NCBI RefSeq assembly: GCF_000349325.1
Contig: NC_020504.1
Span: forward strand, 5,800,053 to 5,864,052
Reading direction: 5' to 3'
Length of the DNA: 64,000 bases
Source: Streptomyces davaonensis JCM 4913
GTDB lineage: Bacteria > Actinomycetota > Actinomycetes > Streptomycetales > Streptomycetaceae
The notes beneath the pieces were generated by a model. That model was not told the DNA's origin. It saw only the letters and a program-made list of their open reading frames with translations, and searched no databases. Of the stretch, positions 60,253 to 64,000 are shown piece after piece. The translations under genes were made by a program, and so were the position numbers. How positions within the stretch are numbered: the first letter of the stretch is position 1; each line of letters begins with the position of its first letter.

Positions 60253-61869
60253 GTGTACGTCCAGGAACTGGAACCCGTCGCCGGCTCGCTCGGTCTGTCC
60301 GCACTCGTGGCCGCCCTGCCCCTGGTGATCGTCCTCGTACTGCTCGGCGGCGTCCGCATGAAGGCGCATCTGGCGGGCCTGACGGGCCTGCTGGCGGCCG
60401 CACTGGTCGCCTGGCTCGCCTACGGCATGCCGCTCGACCAGACGGCTTCCAGCGCCGCCCAGGGGGCCGTCTTCGGGCTCTTCCCCATCCTTTGGATCGT
60501 CGTCAACGCCCTGTGGGTGTACCGGATGACCGTCCGCACCCGGCACTTCGACATCCTGCGCCGCTCCTTCGGGCGCCTCTCCGACGACCCGCGCATCCAG
60601 GCCCTGGTCGTCGCGTTCTGCTTCGGCGCCCTGTTGGAGGCGCTTGCCGGGTTCGGTGCACCCGTCGCGATCTGCTCGGTCATGCTCGTGGCGCTGGGCT
60701 TCGACCCCGTGCGCGCCGCCGTCGTCGCCCTGGTCGCCAACACCGCGCCGGTCGCCTTCGGCGCGATGGGCACCCCCGTCGTGACGCTCGCTCAGGTCAC
60801 CGGGCTGCCCCTGGACGACGTCGCCTCCGTGGTGGGCCGTCAGACGCCGCTGCTCGCCCTTGTGGTGCCGCTCCTGCTGGTCTGGCTGGTCGACGGACGG
60901 CGCGGCCTGCGCGAGACCTGGGTGCCCGCCCTGGTGTGCGGAGTCGCCTTCGCCGTGGCGCAGTTCGCCGCCTCGAACCATGTCTCCGCCCAACTCGCCG
61001 ACATCGGCGCCGCCCTGGCGGGCGCGGGCGCCCTGGTCGCCGTACCGCAGGCGCGCAGGCCCGCCGAGGAGCCGGTGCGGGCGGCCGTGCTGACCGGGGT
61101 GCGCAGCGAGGAATTGGACGAGGACGATCCGCGCGGGGAGGTCGTACGGGCCTACTCCCCGTACGCGCTCATCGTGGCGATCTTCTCCGTCGCGCAGATC
61201 CCCGCGGTCAAGGACTGGCTGGCCGGGGCGACGCAGACGTACGACTGGCCCTTCCTGGACGTCGTCGACCCGCGCGGGGAGGCCGTCGGCGGGAATGTGT
61301 TCACCTGGCCGATCGTCTCGACCGGCGGCACGCTCGTGCTGCTCGCGGGCGTGTGTACGGCGCTCGTGCTCGGCGTGCACGCACGCGTGGCGGTCAAGGA
61401 GTGGGCGGCGACCGTGTACGAACTGCGGTTCGCGATCCTGACGGTGACAAGCGTGCTGGCGCTCGCCTACGTCATGAACCTCTCCGGACAGGCCGCCACC
61501 ATCGGCCACTTCGTGGCGGCGGCCGGAGCGGGGCTGGCCTTCCTCTCGCCGGTCCTGGGCTGGTTCGGCGTCGCGGTGTCCGGCTCCGACACCTCGGCGA
61601 ACGCGCTCTTCGGCGCCCTCCAGGTGACCGCGGCCCGCGAATCGGGCCTGTCGCCCGAACTCCTGGCGGCCGCGAACAGCTCCGGCGGGGTCCTCGGAAA
61701 GATGATCTCGCCGCAGAACCTCACCATCGCGTGCGCGGCCGTGGGCCTCGCGGGCAAGGAGGGCGATCTGCTGCGCAAGGTCCTGCCGTGGAGCGTCGCC
61801 CTGTTGATGGTGATGTGTCTGATCGTGGTCGGCCAGAGCTCCCCGGTCCTGTCATGGATGCTGCCCTGA
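60253..61869 (+). CDS. lldP: L-lactate permease, LctP family
   Basis: The 538-residue protein has about 13 TM helices, beginning LSALVAALPLVIVLVLLGGV. Family blocks are FGLFPILWIVVNALWVYRMT, FCFGALLEALAGFGAPVAIC, FGAMGTPVVTLAQVTGL and, near the C-terminus, SGSDTSANALFGALQVTAAR and MISPQNLTIACAAVGLAG. It imports L-lactate or glycolate with protons. GTG at 60253 follows GGGAGGCGCC. It interrupts the DUF3499-manB order known from mycobacteria. No lactate dehydrogenase gene is adjacent, so it probably acts alone. Confidence 0.93.
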   Translation: MYVQELEPVAGSLGLSALVAALPLVIVLVLLGGVRMKAHLAGLTGLLAAALVAWLAYGMPLDQTASSAAQGAVFGLFPILWIVVNALWVYRMTVRTRHFDILRRSFGRLSDDPRIQALVVAFCFGALLEALAGFGAPVAICSVMLVALGFDPVRAAVVALVANTAPVAFGAMGTPVVTLAQVTGLPLDDVASVVGRQTPLLALVVPLLLVWLVDGRRGLRETWVPALVCGVAFAVAQFAASNHVSAQLADIGAALAGAGALVAVPQARRPAEEPVRAAVLTGVRSEELDEDDPRGEVVRAYSPYALIVAIFSVAQIPAVKDWLAGATQTYDWPFLDVVDPRGEAVGGNVFTWPIVSTGGTLVLLAGVCTALVLGVHARVAVKEWAATVYELRFAILTVTSVLALAYVMNLSGQAATIGHFVAAAGAGLAFLSPVLGWFGVAVSGSDTSANALFGALQVTAARESGLSPELLAAANSSGGVLGKMISPQNLTIACAAVGLAGKEGDLLRKVLPWSVALLMVMCLIVVGQSSPVLSWMLP

Positions 61870-61970
61870 CCTGAGGTTACGGCTGAGGGTCCACTCAGGG
61901 ATCACACAGCGCGGTGCCAGTCCGTACGGGTACTTTGTGATGACCGATGGGACTTTCAGGAAGGTTGGCC

Positions 61971-63335
61971 GTGGCTGCTGATCTGTCACAGCTCGTGAAG
62001 GCGTACGACGTGCGCGGAGTTGTCCCCGACCAGTGGGACGAGGCGCTCGCCGAGCTGTTCGGGGCGGCCTTCGTCCGGGTGACCGGCGCGACCGCGATCG
62101 TGACCGGGCACGACATGCGCCCCTCGTCCCCCGGCCTCGCGGCGGCCTTTGCGCGCGGTGCGGCCGCGCAGGGCGTCGACGTCACCGAGATCGGCCTGTG
62201 TTCCACGGACCAGCTGTACTACGCCTCCGGCGCGCTGGACCTGCCGGGCGCCATGTTCACGGCCTCGCACAACCCGGCCCAGTACAACGGCATCAAGCTG
62301 TGCCGCGCGGGAGCGGCACCGGTCGGCCAGGACACGGGCCTGAGCGAGATCCGTGAACTGGTCGAGCGGTGGAGCGACGAGGGCGCCCCCGCACCCGCGG
62401 CCACGACGGGAACGATCACCCACCGGGAGTCGTTGTCTGACTACGCGGCCCACCTCCGCTCGCTCGTCGACCTGACCTCCATCCGCCCCCTGAAGGTCGT
62501 GGTCGACGCGGGCAACGGCATGGGCGGCCACACCGTGCCCACCGTGTTCGCGGGCCTGCCGCTCGACCTGGTCCCGATGTACTTCGAGCTGGACGGCACC
62601 TTCCCCAACCACGAGGCCAACCCGCTCGACCCGGCGAACCTCGTCGACCTCCAGCACCGGGTCCGCGCGGAATCCGCCGACCTCGGCATCGCCTTCGACG
62701 GCGACGCCGACCGCTGCTTCGTCGTCGACGAGCAGGGCGACCCGGTCTCCCCGTCCGCCATCACCGCCCTGGTCGCCTCGCGCGAACTGGCGCGGCACGG
62801 CGGCAAGGGCACGATCATCCACAACCTGATCACTTCCTGGTCGGTCCCGGAGGTGGTGAAGGAGAACGGCGGCACACCGGTACGCACGCGCGTGGGCCAC
62901 TCCTTCATCAAGGCCGAGATGGCGAAGTCCGGCGCGATCTTCGGCGGCGAGCACTCCGCGCACTACTACTTCGCCGACTTCTGGAACGCCGACACGGGCA
63001 TGCTGGCCGCGCTCCACGTCCTCGCGGCGCTGGGCGGCCAGGAGGGCCCGCTGTCCTCCCTGGTGGCCCAGTACGACCGCTACGTCGGCTCGGGCGAGAT
63101 CAACTCCACGGTCGCGGACCAGGCCGACCGCCTCGCAGCGATCCGCGAGACGTACGGAACCCGCGACGACGTAACCCTGGACAACCTCGACGGCCTCACC
63201 ATCACCTCCACCGACTGGTGGTTCAACGTCCGCCCCTCCAACACGGAACCCCTGCTGAGGCTCAACGCGGAGGCACGGGACGAGGAGACGATGACGAAGG
63301 TGCGGGACGAGGTGCTGGGGATCATCCGAGCCTGA
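61971..63335 (+). CDS. manB: Phosphomannomutase
   Basis: The enzyme interconverts mannose-6-phosphate and mannose-1-phosphate, and perhaps glucose phosphates. The 454-residue alpha-D-phosphohexomutase has [12 protein letters not shown] at the start, the phosphoserine loop [15 protein letters not shown], the Mg loop [10 protein letters not shown], the sugar-binding GGEHSAHYY and the phosphate-binding [14 protein letters not shown] at 61971 follows AGGAAGG. It should supply manC, 14 kb away, with mannose-1-phosphate for GDP-mannose. A dispersed repeat with a hairpin follows the stop. Confidence 0.95.
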   Translation: MAADLSQLVKAYDVRGVVPDQWDEALAELFGAAFVRVTGATAIVTGHDMRPSSPGLAAAFARGAAAQGVDVTEIGLCSTDQLYYASGALDLPGAMFTASHNPAQYNGIKLCRAGAAPVGQDTGLSEIRELVERWSDEGAPAPAATTGTITHRESLSDYAAHLRSLVDLTSIRPLKVVVDAGNGMGGHTVPTVFAGLPLDLVPMYFELDGTFPNHEANPLDPANLVDLQHRVRAESADLGIAFDGDADRCFVVDEQGDPVSPSAITALVASRELARHGGKGTIIHNLITSWSVPEVVKENGGTPVRTRVGHSFIKAEMAKSGAIFGGEHSAHYYFADFWNADTGMLAALHVLAALGGQEGPLSSLVAQYDRYVGSGEINSTVADQADRLAAIRETYGTRDDVTLDNLDGLTITSTDWWFNVRPSNTEPLLRLNAEARDEETMTKVRDEVLGIIRA

Positions 63336-63346
63336 CAGCGGGTCCT

Positions 63347-63449
63347 CAGCCCGTCCGGGGTTTGAGGACGAGGCCCGTTCAGGGCCGACAGCGGGGGTCT
63401 GGGGGCGGCAGCCCCCAGGGATGGGACGGGTAGGGGCGGCGGGGGCGAA
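63347..63449. repeat. Dispersed ~100-bp Streptomyces-type repeat, copy B
   Basis: It is nearly the same sequence and orientation as 48639-48740, differing at a few positions. The hairpin CTGGGGGC-GGCA-GCCCCCAG lies 12 bp after manB starts the repeat region and may act as its terminator. Confidence 0.8.
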
Positions 63450-63552
63450 CCCAACACAACGGCAACCCTCCTCCACCCCCCCAAGCCCCCCACCCCGGCG
63501 GTACCCTGACCAGGCACATCCACGCAACCCACCCGCCCCCGAAGGGACCCCC

Positions 63553-63723
63553 ATGCCGCTCGAAGCCGGTCTCCTGGAGATCCTCGCCTGCCCGGCCTGC
63601 CACGCCCCCCTCAAGGAGCAGGAAGCCGAGCTGATCTGCACCGGTCAGGACTGCGGCCTGGCCTACCCCGTCCGCGACGGCATCCCGGTCCTCCTCGTGG
63701 ACGAGGCCCGCCGCCCCGCGTAA
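63553..63723 (+). CDS. Trm112-like small zinc-ribbon protein
   Basis: The 56-residue protein begins [20 protein letters not shown] and continues [23 protein letters not shown], the Trm112/YcaR pattern with C-x2-C and a second C-x4-C pair that would hold zinc. In eukaryotes Trm112 activates methyltransferases; bacterial members are mostly uncharacterised. ATG at 63553 follows GAAGGGA. The SIS gene follows 38 bp downstream, so the two are probably co-transcribed. Confidence 0.92.
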   Translation: MPLEAGLLEILACPACHAPLKEQEAELICTGQDCGLAYPVRDGIPVLLVDEARRPA

Positions 63724-63761
63724 CCCACCCACCCCACCCCGGCGATCGGAGGCTCCCGCCC

Positions 63762-64000
63762 GTGCTCGACGAATCGCTGCTCGACACCCCCGAGGCCCTC
63801 TCGGAGGCCGACCGCCGCGGCCTGCTCCGCGGCGCCGCCGAGGCAGGCGCCCGCGTCCGCACCGCCGCCCGCCACGCCACCGAGGCGGGTGTCCCGGACC
63901 TCAAACCCGACGGCCGCCCCCGCGCCGTCCTCATCGCGGGCCCCGGCGCCGCCGCCATCTGCGTCGCCGACTTCCTCGGCACCCTCGCCGGCCCCGGCAG
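63762..64000 (+). CDS. SIS-domain phosphosugar isomerase family protein, 5' part
   Basis: The frame opens with LDESLLDTPEALSEADRRGL and continues to VLIAGPGAAAICVADFLG at the window edge. It resembles the actinobacterial SIS protein (bifunctional phosphoglucose/phosphomannose-isomerase-like, compare Rv3256c) that follows manB. GTG at 63762 has GGAGG with 9-nt spacing. The residues seen cover only the N-terminal 79 or so, so catalytic residues cannot be checked. By position it would link fructose-6-phosphate to mannose-6-phosphate supply; that is inference. Confidence 0.75.
   Translation, partial: MLDESLLDTPEALSEADRRGLLRGAAEAGARVRTAARHATEAGVPDLKPDGRPRAVLIAGPGAAAICVADFLGTLAGPG

Overview
The window is high-GC actinobacterial chromosome, almost certainly Streptomyces. 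GTG starts are frequent, third codon positions are G/C, four-base ATGA/GTGA overlaps are common, whiB and a SigB-type sigma cassette are present, and several dispersed GC-rich palindromic repeats look like families I know from Streptomyces genomes. The gene order recalls the S. coelicolor hutU-sigI-purKE-whiB part of the chromosome core. It also shares a block with the Mycobacterium tuberculosis Rv3256c-Rv3268 region (LCP, TIGR03089, manC, fbiAB, whiB2, zincin, DUF3499, manB, SIS). I see no rRNA, tRNA, CRISPR array, phage or insertion sequence with a transposase.

Region by region. 0-7 kb: a diaminopimelate-decarboxylase-like enzyme cut by the window edge, then a histidine-utilisation operon (hutU, M20 amidohydrolase, hutF, hutI). 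Formiminoglutamate is deiminated by HutF, and the M20 enzyme occupies the place expected for N-formylglutamate deformylase. 7-11 kb: a stress-sigma module with a membrane sigma-like/zinc-finger/ricin-B protein, a SigB-family sigma factor, a STAS anti-anti-sigma factor and a RsbW-like ATPase. 11-15 kb: four exported or membrane-anchored proteins, two carrying sortase signals, packed as one operon. 15-29 kb: POT peptide transporter, two-component system, GtrA protein, purK-purE, a renal-dipeptidase homologue and a second copy with its metal ligands gone, two VOC proteins, a CGNR regulator, an F420-type oxidoreductase with an HxlR regulator, UDP-glucose dehydrogenase and an acyl-CoA dehydrogenase. 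29-33 kb: a DUF574 methyltransferase and a subtilase with seven 56-residue repeats.

32.7-46.7 kb is a cell-envelope block: six LytR-CpsA-Psr (LCP) ligases, with a thioesterase and a GT2 glycosyltransferase between them, then a TIGR03089 protein and a PGRP amidase. 46.8-53.5 kb holds manC, a tandem 84-bp repeat array, an AlkA-type glycosylase, fbiA-fbiB (coenzyme F420), cysteine dioxygenase and whiB. 53.7-64 kb holds a very large GT2 membrane protein with DUF5719, a degenerate zincin, DUF3499, a lactate permease, manB, a Trm112-like protein and the start of a SIS protein. ManC, ManB and probably the SIS protein supply GDP-mannose. The GT2 and LCP proteins would use activated sugars to build and attach wall polymers.

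The most interesting unannotated signal is a 31-codon ORF upstream of cysteine dioxygenase (52869 to 52774, minus strand). It ends with six cysteines in its last nine residues, and its ATG sits 8 nt below a candidate -10 box, so the mRNA may be leaderless. This looks like a cysteine-sensing leader on a cysteine-degrading gene. Other points of note are a dispersed palindromic repeat read in frame inside hutI, a dipeptidase pseudoenzyme, a 26-bp-inverted-repeat MITE-like element between LCP genes, and the LCP expansion itself. All assignments are from reading the sequence; no database search was run.
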